DNA of 17,827 nucleotides from Cytophagales bacterium (GCA_014379925.1 JACMKY010000429.1:1-17827); one strand, 5' to 3'; shown: positions 7,180 to 15,410, counted from the first letter of the stretch. A program made the numbers and translations. The notes: generated by a model not told the origin, from the letters alone.

Positions 7180-8364
7180 TTACGCTCCCTTCGGCGTAGG
7201 GCTGAACCGGAACAGCGCCGCTACCAGCGCGTGCGCGTGCCTCCCCGTCAAGTCAGCATCGTCGACCAGATAGGCCTCCCCACCGTTTTGAAGCGTTTTA
7301 ATGGTTGCCCGTTCGATCAGCGATTCGTCGTCCTGCCGTTGTCCGTCGTGGATGGTGGCGGTGAGGTTTTCCTCGTCGAACCTACCCCACGCCTGCGCGT
7401 TCTGGCGGATGAAGAGTGTATCCACGCGCCCCGTAACCGACGCTTCGAGGATTTCCCGGAGATCGCTGGAAGTCAGGTCGGTGCCGCTGCTATTTTGGTA
7501 CCGTTCAATTCGCTTGTTGCGGGCTTCCACGAAATAGTCGCTCAGCAATTCGTTGGCCATCTGGTGCAGTTCGGTGGGGGAAGTCTGCTCAAAATTGCCG
7601 GTCAATCCTTTTCGGTGCAGCCGGGGATACGTATTTACCCGCTGGTAAAGGGGTTGGTAGTATTCCACGCAGGCCAGCACCAACGGCGTGTTGCCTTCTC
7701 CCAGCCGTTCTTTGATCCCTTCGTTGATGCCCCGGAAATACTCTTCCAGCAAGTGTTCCTTCTCGCTGTTGACTTCGGTGGAGTCACCGCGGGAGGAGGC
7801 ATTTCCCTCGCCCCGGCCCAGCGTGCGACCCTGGTACTGCTTCTCAAATTCGTAGTACTGGGCAACTTCGTCGATGCCCGCCGGAAAAAGCTCCGGCGCA
7901 TCCTCCGCTGAGATGGCGTACTGATCGGCCTTGAAGAGGGTAGCCCCGTTTTTCGTCAGCCGGAGCACGTGGTAGGTTTTGTGGGCATCCAGCAGGGGCA
8001 GCAGGGGTTGGAGCAGAAAGCGGCTCCCCACGTGCGAGGCTTCCTCGAAAGGAAAGGGACTCTGGAAGTAATCGAAGAAGTCCGGGCTTCGGAATACGGC
8101 CAACCCTTCGGTCTGGCTTTTCCAGAAATCCTGGTTTTGCAGCAGTTCGTGGAGGGGAGCCAACAGGTCTTCCGACTCGTGGCTTTTCAGGCCCCGTTGC
8201 TGCAGGTCCGCCCGTAGTTTCTGCACGTGGTTTTTGAAAAGAATCGAATCGTACCCGTCGTTTACTTCGTGCCCCTTGCGGTGGGTGGGAAGGTAGACGG
8301 AAATGCAGCGTTCGCCCGAGTGGTCGGCCAACTCGAGCAGGGTCTTTTTATCCGGATTTTTCAT
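7180..8364 (-). CDS. baeRF-family protein (bacterial relative of archaeo-eukaryotic release factors)
   Basis: A 394-residue cytoplasmic protein resembling the baeRF3-type proteins. The N-terminal ISVYLPTHRKG (21-31), the QTEGLAVFRSPDFFDYF segment (84-100), FLLQPLLPLL (116-125) with HVLRLTKNGATLF, and the late GGEAYLV (about 361-367) are its characteristic stretches. The family was predicted by comparative genomics to act at stalled ribosomes or in translation stress, by homology to eRF1/Pelota; biochemical function is not established. The open frame continues 131 codons upstream to 8757, but those residues are low-complexity and unlike any protein. ATG at 8364 gives the family's usual beginning. 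It is monocistronic, with a strong terminator downstream and a long gene-poor stretch upstream. Confidence 0.8.
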   Translation of the reverse strand: MKNPDKKTLLELADHSGERCISVYLPTHRKGHEVNDGYDSILFKNHVQKLRADLQQRGLKSHESEDLLAPLHELLQNQDFWKSQTEGLAVFRSPDFFDYFQSPFPFEEASHVGSRFLLQPLLPLLDAHKTYHVLRLTKNGATLFKADQYAISAEDAPELFPAGIDEVAQYYEFEKQYQGRTLGRGEGNASSRGDSTEVNSEKEHLLEEYFRGINEGIKERLGEGNTPLVLACVEYYQPLYQRVNTYPRLHRKGLTGNFEQTSPTELHQMANELLSDYFVEARNKRIERYQNSSGTDLTSSDLREILEASVTGRVDTLFIRQNAQAWGRFDEENLTATIHDGQRQDDESLIERATIKTLQNGGEAYLVDDADLTGRHAHALVAALFRFSPTPKGA

Positions 8365-8912
8365 AGTCGTTGGTATGAATTTCACCGTTTTGTACGCACG
8401 CGCTTGACGAAGGGTTGAGGCAAGGGACACGCCATCCAAGCGGTTGGGGAAGCGCCTTGAAAGGGAGTGACCACTCAGAACCAGTGTAAATGGCTGTTGG
8501 ACAAGGGGCTGGCAGGAACGCTGGCCAACGGATTCTTTCGGCCAAAATAAAGTGTTCCGACCCGGTTGACGCCGGTTGGGACGTTGAACCGAAAAACCGG
8601 AGGCGGATTTTTCCGGGTTGCTTTCCGGTGGAAGCGCCCGGCGATTGGTTGGCCGGGGTTGGGCGCACGACCCGGGCGGAGTCCACGTTGGCACCGCTGG
8701 GCGGAGTGCCGCCCAGCCGAACCGGACGGATCGCCGCCGCAGGACAAGGTCGTGCAAGCCACGAACGGGATGAAAAAGCTTTGCCCCAAGCTGGTTTGCC
8801 GGGTGATCCGATTCCTGAGAGTGCGCGGGTTTCGGGTAAGCAGACCCGTTCGGGGCGGATGCCGGGTCCGGTCAGAACCTGGCAGGGATCACCGGGCGAT
8901 TCGTTGGGGACG
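8365..8912. other. Gene-poor GC-rich stretch upstream of the baeRF gene
   Basis: These 548 bases contain open frames on both strands, but none has credible protein character. One clear hairpin is visible: GCTGGGCGG (8696-8704) and CCGCCCAGC (8709-8717) around an AGTG loop, without a T-tract. A CCCGGTTGAC at 8561-8570 is reminiscent of the repeated element at 9283-9292 and 16020-16029. The baeRF promoter presumably lies near 8365-8480, but I see no exact -7 box. Confidence 0.4.
8696..8717. repeat. Perfect 9-base GC-rich inverted repeat
   Basis: Arms GCTGGGCGG and CCGCCCAGC flank a four-base AGTG loop. No U-tract follows on either strand, so it is a stable hairpin of unknown role within non-coding DNA rather than a standard terminator. 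Confidence 0.6.
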
Positions 8913-9149
8913 TCAATTCTCGGTTACCACGTCCAGCAGCATCTTGTGCAGGATGGGTTGGTGGTGTTTGTCCTGCATCGCCTTGAGGCGCCAGTAAAAC
9001 TCTGGGTTGTCGGGTGGGTATGCCACGGCCAGCTTGAGCAATTCCCTGGTGTGGATCAACATAGTATCCAGCGACTGGATGCGTTCAATCTCCCGGTTCA
9101 GCCGATCTTTGGCTACCCCAATGGGTTCGGGACTTTTTTCCAGCTTCAT
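8913..9149 (-). CDS. Small hypothetical protein (78 residues)
   Basis: The frame encodes 78 residues with a plausible globular or helical composition. There is a charged amphipathic run (AKDRLNREIERIQSLDTMLI, 13-32), then TRELLKLAVAYPPDNPEFYW and a His-rich KHHQPILHKMLL end. No domain, signal peptide or membrane helix is recognised. It looks more protein-like than any other frame in the surrounding 1.3 kb, which is the main reason to keep it. Both flanks are over 500 bases of apparently non-coding DNA. It starts with ATG and has no clear ribosome binding site, as is normal here. Confidence 0.5.
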   Translation of the reverse strand: MKLEKSPEPIGVAKDRLNREIERIQSLDTMLIHTRELLKLAVAYPPDNPEFYWRLKAMQDKHHQPILHKMLLDVVTEN

Positions 9150-9668
9150 AGCTTCGTAACGGATTGGGTGAGCAGTTGGTGTCCGGGGATAAAACTAGCG
9201 GTTCCTGCCAAGGACGCCCAACCGGTTTCGGGCCGCACGGCACGGAAGTAATTTCTGGCGGGAGAATTGATTCCCGGTCCGCCCGGGTTGACGCGGCACC
9301 TTTTGCCGGATAATTCGTTTAACCGGTGTCGTGCCTTCCGTTTGATCGGTCCCTTGCTCCCTCTCCCCGCGCGGAAACTGTACTAAAATGAAATTCTAAT
9401 TGCGCAACAAGGCAATTTTGAACCGCTAAAAACAACGTTTTGTTGCCTGAACACCTTGGTTCGACCGCGTTCCTTCGGACTGGGCCGCTGATCGCGGCGT
9501 TGCTTCGCAAGGTCGGCTGCTGCCGTGCGGTTCGCAAGCGAAGGCACGCGTAGGCGTCTCCGACTGGGCTTCCCCGACTGGGTGCCGGATTGCCGGACCA
9601 ACCCGGCGAACCACTCCGCTCACCAGGAAGACTGCCTACTGAATATTGGCCATTAACACTGATATCAT
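9150..9668. other. Gene-poor stretch with structured elements
   Basis: Nothing coding can be supported in these 519 bases. The region holds copy A of the branched repeat (about 9264-9320). It also has competing stems GCAACAA (9404-9410) with TTGTTGC (9440-9446) and AGGCAA with TTGCCT, and a densely self-complementary patch around 9480-9550 built on TTCGCAAG and GCGAAGG. The promoter for the SDR gene must lie near its end, but no exact TAnnTTTG box was found. Confidence 0.4.
9264..9320. repeat. Branched intergenic repeat, copy A
   Basis: The core ATTGATTCCCGG (9266-9277), a five-base loop and CCGGGTTGAC (9283-9292) match copy B at 16004-16029 in 21 of 22 bases outside the loop. A second small hairpin, CGGCA (9294-9298) with TGCCG (9304-9308), follows, then TAATTCGTT, which corresponds to TAATCCGTT in copy B. 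An outer stem is weaker here (GAATT 9264-9268 with AATTC 9312-9316). The order outer arm, hairpin, hairpin, outer arm is the same in both copies. Confidence 0.5.
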
Positions 9669-10610
9669 ATGCCCCAACACGTACTCATCACCGGTGGCTC
9701 CGGCCTCATCGGTACCCGCCTCACCGAATTGCTGCGGCAACAAGGCTACTCAGTTGCTCACCTGAGCCGCCCCAACTCCAATCGGTCGGCAACTCCAACG
9801 GGCGTACGCGTGCACGAATGGGATGTAGCCAAAGGCGAACTCGACGAGCGGGCTTTGCCGGAAGCCGACTACCTCATCCACCTGGCCGGGGCTGGCATCG
9901 CCGACGAACGCTGGACGGAAAGCCGCAAAAAAGAGATTATTGACAGCCGCGTGGAATCCACCCGTTTGCTGGCCCGGAAATTGAAAGCTGCTGGGCGGCA
10001 GTCCACTGCCCACCCACTGAAAGCTTTTCTTTCCGCTTCGGCCATCGGCGTTTACGGAGCCGACACGGGCGGGCGCATCCTCACCGAAAGTTCGGCACCG
10101 GGCCGCGATTTCCTGGCCGACGTTACGTTGCGTTGGGAAGCCGCCGCCGAGGAAGTGGCGCAACTGGGCATCCGCACGGTGAAAATGCGGACGGGCATCG
10201 TGCTGAGTGAGAAAGGGGGGGCGCTGGCCAAAATTGCGCAGCCGATCCGCCTGGGGGCTGGAGCGGCGCTGGGTTCCGGTCGGCAGATCCTGTCCTGGAT
10301 CCACCTCGACGACCTGGCCCGGCTGTTTATTTACGCTATGGAAGACGAAACCATGCGGGGGGCGTACAACGCCGTGGCGCCCAACCCGGTTACCAACGAC
10401 CAACTGACCAAGCTGGCGGCGGACGCGCTCGGGAAACCCCTGTGGCTTCCCCGCGTACCTGCCTTTGCCCTCCGGTTGGCGTTCGGTGAAATGGCCGCAG
10501 TTGTGCTGGGCGGAAACCACGTCTTGAACGGGCGCGTGGCCAAGGAAACCGATTTTACGTACCGGTTTACCGACGCGCGGGAGGCCCTGGAGAATTTGCT
10601 GAAGGAATAA
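9669..10610 (+). CDS. TIGR01777-family NAD(P)-binding epimerase-like protein (YfcH/SulA-like)
   Basis: A 313-residue extended-SDR protein. The Rossmann glycine motif is ITGGSGLIG (7-15), the second nucleotide contact is HLAGAGIAD (71-79), and SASAIGVYG (122-130) supplies the tyrosine position, Y129. The usual YxxxK lysine is not in place, as is common in this family. The C-terminal part from about 260 (LPRVPAFALRLAFGEMAAVVLGG and onward to REALENLLKE) matches the small DUF1731 domain of these proteins. Older databases call relatives a cell division inhibitor (SulA), which is not supported by experiment; the substrate is unknown. The ATG at 9669 places the glycine motif at the expected distance. 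It precedes the cold-shock gene on the same strand, but that gene has its own promoter. Confidence 0.85.
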   Translation: MPQHVLITGGSGLIGTRLTELLRQQGYSVAHLSRPNSNRSATPTGVRVHEWDVAKGELDERALPEADYLIHLAGAGIADERWTESRKKEIIDSRVESTRLLARKLKAAGRQSTAHPLKAFLSASAIGVYGADTGGRILTESSAPGRDFLADVTLRWEAAAEEVAQLGIRTVKMRTGIVLSEKGGALAKIAQPIRLGAGAALGSGRQILSWIHLDDLARLFIYAMEDETMRGAYNAVAPNPVTNDQLTKLAADALGKPLWLPRVPAFALRLAFGEMAAVVLGGNHVLNGRVAKETDFTYRFTDAREALENLLKE

Positions 10611-10646
10611 CCGGGGATCGGGAAACGAAAAATTGCTCGGTTTTTA

Positions 10647-10676
10647 TCCTTCGGAGAAGGAGGAACTCGTTTTTTT
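10647..10676 (+). terminator. Possible terminator after the SDR gene
   Basis: TCCTTC (10647-10652) and GAAGGA (10656-10661) form a perfect hairpin with a three-base loop. A run of seven T follows at 10670-10676 after an eight-base gap. A further AAACGA/TCGTTT pair (10624-10629 with 10668-10673) could enclose it. The distance to the T-tract lowers confidence. Confidence 0.35.
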
Positions 10677-10679
10677 GCC

Positions 10680-10687
10680 TATCTTTG
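10680..10687 (+). promoter_or_regulatory. Bacteroidota -7 box of the cold-shock gene
   Basis: TATCTTTG is an exact TAnnTTTG match 38 bases before the ATG. A transcript starting a few bases downstream would have a leader of about 30 bases that is almost entirely the duplicated sequence 10690-10720. No clear -33 TTTG is seen. Confidence 0.5.
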
Positions 10688-10689
10688 TG

Positions 10690-10720
10690 GCTTAACTTTT
10701 AAAATCGCTTAACTTTTAAA
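10690..10720 (+). repeat. 14-base direct repeat in the cold-shock leader
   Basis: GCTTAACTTTTAAA occurs at 10690-10703 and again, identically, at 10707-10720, with a three-base ATC spacer. The second copy ends four bases (GAGA) before the ATG. The first copy is near the expected transcription start. The repeat replaces a Shine-Dalgarno site with an A/U-rich leader. Confidence 0.85.
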
Positions 10721-10724
10721 GAGA

Positions 10725-10916
10725 ATGAAATCAGGAAAAGTAAAATTTTTTAATGAGACGAAGGGTTTCGGCTTCATTAAGGACGACTCCAATAGTCAGG
10801 ACATCTTTGTGCACGTGTCGGGTCTGATCGACTCCATACAAGAAAACGACGACGTAACCTTCGAGGTTACCGAAGGAAAAAAAGGTCTGAATGCGATCAA
10901 TGTAAAATTGGCATAG
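10725..10916 (+). CDS. Cold-shock domain protein (CspA family)
   Basis: A 63-residue single cold-shock domain, full length for the family. The RNA-binding motifs are clear: RNP1-like KGFGFI at 13-18 and RNP2-like DIFVHV at 26-31, after the opening SGKVKFFNE. Such proteins bind single-stranded RNA or DNA in the cytoplasm and act as RNA chaperones, often induced by cold or at growth transitions. The gene is monocistronic, with an exact -7 box, a duplicated A/U-rich leader and a GC hairpin terminator. Whether it is cold-induced cannot be read from the sequence, although an unusual leader is consistent with post-transcriptional control. Confidence 0.95.
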   Translation: MKSGKVKFFNETKGFGFIKDDSNSQDIFVHVSGLIDSIQENDDVTFEVTEGKKGLNAINVKLA

Positions 10917-10940
10917 ATTCTCTCTTCCCTTTCAACGACT

Positions 10941-10978
10941 ATCCGCTGCCCGACGATCCAGTCAGGCAGCGGATTTTT
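10941..10978 (+). terminator. Intrinsic terminator of the cold-shock gene
   Basis: ATCCGCTGCC (10941-10950) pairs with GGCAGCGGAT (10965-10974). An additional GAC/GTC pair lies inside the loop, and the T-run continues to 10978. It lies 25 bases after the stop codon. Confidence 0.85.
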
Positions 10979-10996
10979 AGTTTATAAGCTCGCTGA

Positions 10997-13660
10997 TCAC
11001 TCCCCCTTCAGCGGCTGCCCGTTGCTCTTCTCCAATCCTCCTTCGTAGAGCGCGTTGAAAACCAGTTTGTAGGTAGCCCGGGGCTGGCCGCGAAACTGCG
11101 GACGAAAACCGAACAGCACCACGTTGCCCTTTCCCTGGCGCACCCGCACCACGGCGGCTTTCCCGGCGATGTACTTTTCTTCGTTCAATGCCCAGCCACT
11201 CATCAGCAAATCCTTTTTGGCATAACTGGCCACGATGTCCACCGAAGGCTCCGGTGCCGCCTTGGTCTTTTCCTGACCCCCTTCCCCTTCGCGTTCCTGC
11301 CTTACCAGTTCGAAGGCGCGGCTGTTGGAGAAAGAGGCGGCGACTTCCGGCTGCACGCCGAAGGCGAGCGGGTGCCTGGTGTCCACGGTGGTGCGAATGA
11401 GGGAGCCGGGAATGAAGAATTGTTGGGAGGAAAGCCCGGCGGTTACGTTCTTTACCGGTAGGCCCAACTGGGCGATGGCAAAGTCGCTGGCTTGATCGAA
11501 AGTCACCAGCGTGCCGCCCCCGTTCACGTACTGCTTCAGGGCCAGCGTTCCTTCCAGACCCAGGCCGCCGGCGTAGGGAGCGGGCATGGCCGTGGTGGCG
11601 TGACCGTGCAAAAGGCTATTCGGGCTCTGGTCGGGGAGGATAATGGCCTGGTACACCGACAAATCCTGCTTGACCAAGTCCGCGTCGTGGAGGGTGTCGA
11701 CCGGGAAAGCGTAGCTTTCCAACAACCAGCGGGTCCAGCCTTCGTCCATGTTGGCCACCCACGATTTATAAAGACCCACGCGGGGCAGCCTCAGCTTTCT
11801 GGTCGCTACGGCCGGTTTATCGGCCACCGCCGGGAAGTCAACCCCCAGTTCCTTGGCTAGCTTGGTTATTCTTTCCGCGGTCGCGCTCCCCTTTTCAACC
11901 AGCCAGGTGCCCGGTTCGTACGTCCCTTTGCCCGCGCTGAAACCGGCCTCCGCCACGAAAACGGTTTCGCCTTCCTTCATCAACCGGTTGATGGCAACCA
12001 CCCCCGCGTTTTCGCGCGGGGAAATCAGGTATCCGTATCCGGCCTTGCCGCTCACCGATCCGGCCACGACCGGGGCCAGTCCCTTGATTTCCTCGGTAGT
12101 GGCCGTAAACGAAGCCGACAGGCGGTCTACTTTAACGCCCATCTGCATCGGCAACGTCCAACCGGCCAAGTCGTAGGGCGGAATGGGCGGCCCGCCGGGG
12201 TAGAGACGCTGGTTGGGATGCACCTGCTTTTCCATCAGGTCCAGCACGTACGGGTTGAACGCCTGCGCTCCGTAGAGGACGTAGGACCCGGCGGCGTACG
12301 AAACATTATTGGCCCCGAAGGGCTTCGTTGCCCGGTGCACTTCCACGCCGCTCTGCCGAAACACGTTGACCAGGTTCAACGCCTCCCCCTTGTCCCACTG
12401 CTGGGCGGGAATCACGTAGGCGAAGGGCGTGCTTTTTCCGGCGGCTTCAATGGCATCGCGGCCCATCCGGTAGATGTTGTACAGGAATTCTTCCCGCTTG
12501 TCGGCCGCCAGGTCCAGCGTCGCCATCGAAGCCGTCAGCATGTAGTTGACCGCGTCGCGGAAGTGCGATTCGCCGCCTTTCCAGGGGTAGGGATAAAATA
12601 CTTCCGTGGCGTTGGTGGAAGCGGTCACTCCCCGGCCCACGAGCTTGGGCATCGAATCGGGCGGGTAGAAGCGGGGAGTGGGCGTCTTGTGGGCCGTTTC
12701 GGTGAGGATGCCGATCTGGTTGTGAAAATAGGGCACCGTCCGCATCCCTCCGTTCCACCACATGCTAAACGTGAGCCGGGACACGACGCCGGGCATCTTG
12801 TTCATCGCAAACCGGTTGGCCATGGCCGAACCCACCAGGTTCACGCCCGTGGTTACGCCGGGGTGGATGTTGGGGTTGACCGGGTCGGCGAAGGGTGGAA
12901 TGAAGATGCGCGTCCAGGAGGGAGAGGTCTGGTGGTGGTTGTAGACAATCTGCGGGTACCAGCGGGTATAGAGCATTTCGGACACCGCCTTCGTTTCGGG
13001 CATGTTGTTCATGAACCAATCGCGGTTGTTGTCGTGGCCCACGTAGTGGTGGTAGAGCCAGGGCGGGTCGGTTGTTTCGTAGGGCGTGCCGAGATTGGCC
13101 CGGTACCAGTCGGCCATGATGTCCAACCCGTCGGGATTCATCTCGGGCATAATGAGGGTAATGACCTGGTCACGAATCTTCTTCATCTCCGGCGTTTCCT
13201 CCGTCGTGACGCGGTAGGCCAGCTCGGTCATCATCTGGGCGCAGGCCAGTTCCGAAGCGTGCAGGCCCGCGTCCAGCCACACAATCGCTTTGCCGTCGGT
13301 GGCCAACTGCCGGGCTTTCGCTTCGTCGATCTTGGCGCGGGAAAGTTGCTCGCTGGTTTCCCGCCAGCGGTCGAGCTGCCGAAGGTTTTCTTCGCTGGCG
13401 ATGAACAGCAGCAGCAAGGGCTTTCCCAACGTCGATTTGCCGATCTCGATCATCTGCACCCGGTCGCTGGCTTTGTCCAGCTGCCGGTAGTAATCGAGCA
13501 TCATGGCGTAGTTGGCCAGCTTGTAATCGGCCCCCGGTTCGAAACCGAACACGTCGGCGGGTTTCGGAACCTGGGCTACGACCGTCAGCGCGGTGAGCAA
13601 GGCTGCAAAGGCCAGCGCCGGGATTTGGCAAAAAAAGCGGGATCGGCGGATTTTTTTCAC
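10997..13660 (-). CDS. Exported M14-family zinc carboxypeptidase with C-terminal amidotransferase-like domain
   Basis: An 887-residue protein starting with a signal peptide (basic KKIRRSR, hydrophobic 13-28, probable cleavage after VVAQ). The M14 zinc site is visible as LHASE with H134 and E137 and a later NHHQT (H242 or H243). NNRDW (211-215) is the substrate-arginine region, and the ETA at 321-323 places the catalytic glutamate. From about residue 640 a second domain (RVGLYKSWVANMDEGWTRW, then GGLGLEGTLALKQYVNGGGT) resembles the class I glutamine-amidotransferase-like fold seen behind M14 domains in Bacteroidota. The start is GTG at 13658-13660; an in-frame stop lies six codons upstream and no ATG precedes the signal peptide. 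It follows the AbgB-like gene by 52 bases, probably in one transcript. Substrate is unknown; periplasmic peptides are likely. Confidence 0.88.
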   Translation of the reverse strand: MKKIRRSRFFCQIPALAFAALLTALTVVAQVPKPADVFGFEPGADYKLANYAMMLDYYRQLDKASDRVQMIEIGKSTLGKPLLLLFIASEENLRQLDRWRETSEQLSRAKIDEAKARQLATDGKAIVWLDAGLHASELACAQMMTELAYRVTTEETPEMKKIRDQVITLIMPEMNPDGLDIMADWYRANLGTPYETTDPPWLYHHYVGHDNNRDWFMNNMPETKAVSEMLYTRWYPQIVYNHHQTSPSWTRIFIPPFADPVNPNIHPGVTTGVNLVGSAMANRFAMNKMPGVVSRLTFSMWWNGGMRTVPYFHNQIGILTETAHKTPTPRFYPPDSMPKLVGRGVTASTNATEVFYPYPWKGGESHFRDAVNYMLTASMATLDLAADKREEFLYNIYRMGRDAIEAAGKSTPFAYVIPAQQWDKGEALNLVNVFRQSGVEVHRATKPFGANNVSYAAGSYVLYGAQAFNPYVLDLMEKQVHPNQRLYPGGPPIPPYDLAGWTLPMQMGVKVDRLSASFTATTEEIKGLAPVVAGSVSGKAGYGYLISPRENAGVVAINRLMKEGETVFVAEAGFSAGKGTYEPGTWLVEKGSATAERITKLAKELGVDFPAVADKPAVATRKLRLPRVGLYKSWVANMDEGWTRWLLESYAFPVDTLHDADLVKQDLSVYQAIILPDQSPNSLLHGHATTAMPAPYAGGLGLEGTLALKQYVNGGGTLVTFDQASDFAIAQLGLPVKNVTAGLSSQQFFIPGSLIRTTVDTRHPLAFGVQPEVAASFSNSRAFELVRQEREGEGGQEKTKAAPEPSVDIVASYAKKDLLMSGWALNEEKYIAGKAAVVRVRQGKGNVVLFGFRPQFRGQPRATYKLVFNALYEGGLEKSNGQPLKGE

Positions 13661-13712
13661 GGGGAAAGGATCAGGTTATAAACGTGATGAGTGAATGCTG
13701 ACGGATAACTGC

Positions 13713-15410
13713 TCACTCCCCGCCGTCGGTTTTCTGGCCCGCCTTCTGCCCGGAGCGGAGCGTCGGGTAGGTGATGCCCAGTTGCTCGAGGTACGTCTTG
13801 TACTTGCCCGGATCGTAGTAGTATTTCTTCATCTCCGGCCGGTATTTGGCCATAATCGCTTCGTTAAGGTGAATGGCCGGCTTGTCGTCTTTTCCCACGA
13901 AGGGAACGTACTTCTGGTCCTTGGTCTGCACGGTGCGGAAATATTCCCAGGATTGGTCGATCAACTCCGGTTTGGTCAGCAGGTCGACCAGCATCATGGC
14001 TTCGGCCTTGGCCCCGGCAGTCAGTCCTTTGTGGGCGATGGGCGTGGCCATCGAAATGGCGTTGGCCCAGTGGTGGCCGGGCAAACCGGGGATGTTGGAG
14101 GGATAGCCCAGCACGATGGTGGGTACGTTCCAGGAAATGTCGGCAATGTCGTCGGAGCCACCGCCCATGGAGAATTTTACGGGCAGCCCGAGCGTATCCA
14201 GTTTGGTTTCCAGCCCGTCGATGACCTTGCCTTTCTGGTCCGTCTTGGGAGCTTTCACTTCCTGCTGTACGGCGTGCGCCAGCAGTTGGTCGGCTTCGCT
14301 CCACCGGGGCAGCCCCACCTGCTTGATGTTCTGGTACATGGCCTCGGCCATGGGCTTATTGAAGTGGCCGGGGTAGGCCGTTCCCAACAGCTTGTGCGTC
14401 ACCTTCGTGCCCGTCATCAGCGCGGCACCGTCGGCAGTCCGGTTGCCCACGTCGTACATATCCTTGATGGCCTGGTAGGTGCGGTCGCGGAAGTAATACC
14501 AGACGGAAGCCTTGGAAGGCACCACGTTGGGCTGGTCGCCGCCGTCGGTCACCACGTAGTGCGAGCGCTGGGTGGGCGGCAGGTGTTCGCGCTGGTAATT
14601 CCAGGCAACGTTCATCAGTTCCACCGCGTCGAGCGCACTGTGGCCCCGCCAAGGCGCCCCCGCCGCGTGGGCCGCCTGGCCTTCAAACGTGTATTCGACC
14701 GACACCAGGCCGTTGCCGCCGTTGTCGCCGTAGGCGACGCTCAGGTTGTTGTTCACGTGGGTAAAAATGCAAGCGTCCACGTCCTTGAAGTAGCCGTCGC
14801 GGACGTACCAGGCCTTGGTGGCCACCAATTCTTCGGCCACGCCCGGCCACAGCACCAGCGTCCCCGCCATTTTTTCGCGTTCCATGATCTTCTTCATGGC
14901 CAGCGCGGCGGTGATGTTGAGCGCCTGGCCGGAGTTGTGGCCCTCGCCGTGCCCCGGGGCACCCTCGATGATGGGGTCGTGGTAGGCAACGCCGGGCTTC
15001 TGCGAGGCCTTCGGGATGCAGTCGAAATCGCTGCCGACGGCGATCACGGGCTTGCCCGAACCCCAGCGGGCGATCCAGGCGGTGGGGATGCCCGAGATGC
15101 CGTCTTCCACGGCGAAGCCGTTGTCGCGCAGGATTTTAGTGAGGTAGCGGGACGTTTCCACTTCCTGGAAGCCGAGTTCGCCGAAGCTAAACACGACGTC
15201 GTTCATCTGCTGAGTGAACCCGGCGCTCTTCTCCACTTCAGCCGCCAGTTCTTTTTTCAGGGCGTCCACCTTGGCCGCCGAATACTTTTTGGATTGGGCG
15301 GTAGCGACCAGGGAGAAACCCAGCAGGAGCAGTCCGCCTAGCCAACGTTGAACGAACGGACGGGACTTCCTGGCCGGGCAGGCAGGCGGGGAGGGTTGGG
15401 TAGGATTCAT
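13713..15410 (-). CDS. Exported amidohydrolase, M20D family (AbgB-like)
   Basis: A 565-residue metal-dependent amidohydrolase resembling subunit B of p-aminobenzoyl-glutamate hydrolase. Landmarks are GHGEGHNSG (153-161) with metal ligand H158, the VAEELVATKAWYV glutamate pair (193-194), FTHVNNN with H218, HAAGAPWRGHSAL (248-260) in the dimerisation domain, and the late GGGSDDIADISWNVPT segment. The family cleaves N-acyl or aminobenzoyl amino acids; E. coli AbgB acts in the cytoplasm with AbgA, whereas this one has a hydrophobic leader (about 18-38, ending in ATAQ) and should be periplasmic. The frame extends 39 codons further upstream to 15527, but ATG at 15410 is preferred because the upstream residues are Arg/Pro-rich and not protein-like. 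No AbgA partner is adjacent; the M14 carboxypeptidase follows. Confidence 0.87.
   Translation of the reverse strand: MNPTQPSPPACPARKSRPFVQRWLGGLLLLGFSLVATAQSKKYSAAKVDALKKELAAEVEKSAGFTQQMNDVVFSFGELGFQEVETSRYLTKILRDNGFAVEDGISGIPTAWIARWGSGKPVIAVGSDFDCIPKASQKPGVAYHDPIIEGAPGHGEGHNSGQALNITAALAMKKIMEREKMAGTLVLWPGVAEELVATKAWYVRDGYFKDVDACIFTHVNNNLSVAYGDNGGNGLVSVEYTFEGQAAHAAGAPWRGHSALDAVELMNVAWNYQREHLPPTQRSHYVVTDGGDQPNVVPSKASVWYYFRDRTYQAIKDMYDVGNRTADGAALMTGTKVTHKLLGTAYPGHFNKPMAEAMYQNIKQVGLPRWSEADQLLAHAVQQEVKAPKTDQKGKVIDGLETKLDTLGLPVKFSMGGGSDDIADISWNVPTIVLGYPSNIPGLPGHHWANAISMATPIAHKGLTAGAKAEAMMLVDLLTKPELIDQSWEYFRTVQTKDQKYVPFVGKDDKPAIHLNEAIMAKYRPEMKKYYYDPGKYKTYLEQLGITYPTLRSGQKAGQKTDGGE

Noticed and set aside
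8365..8757. In-frame extension of the baeRF gene by 131 codons.
   Set aside because: The extra residues are Arg/Pro-rich with no resemblance to a domain, and the family begins close to the ATG at 8364. High GC content makes long open frames by chance.
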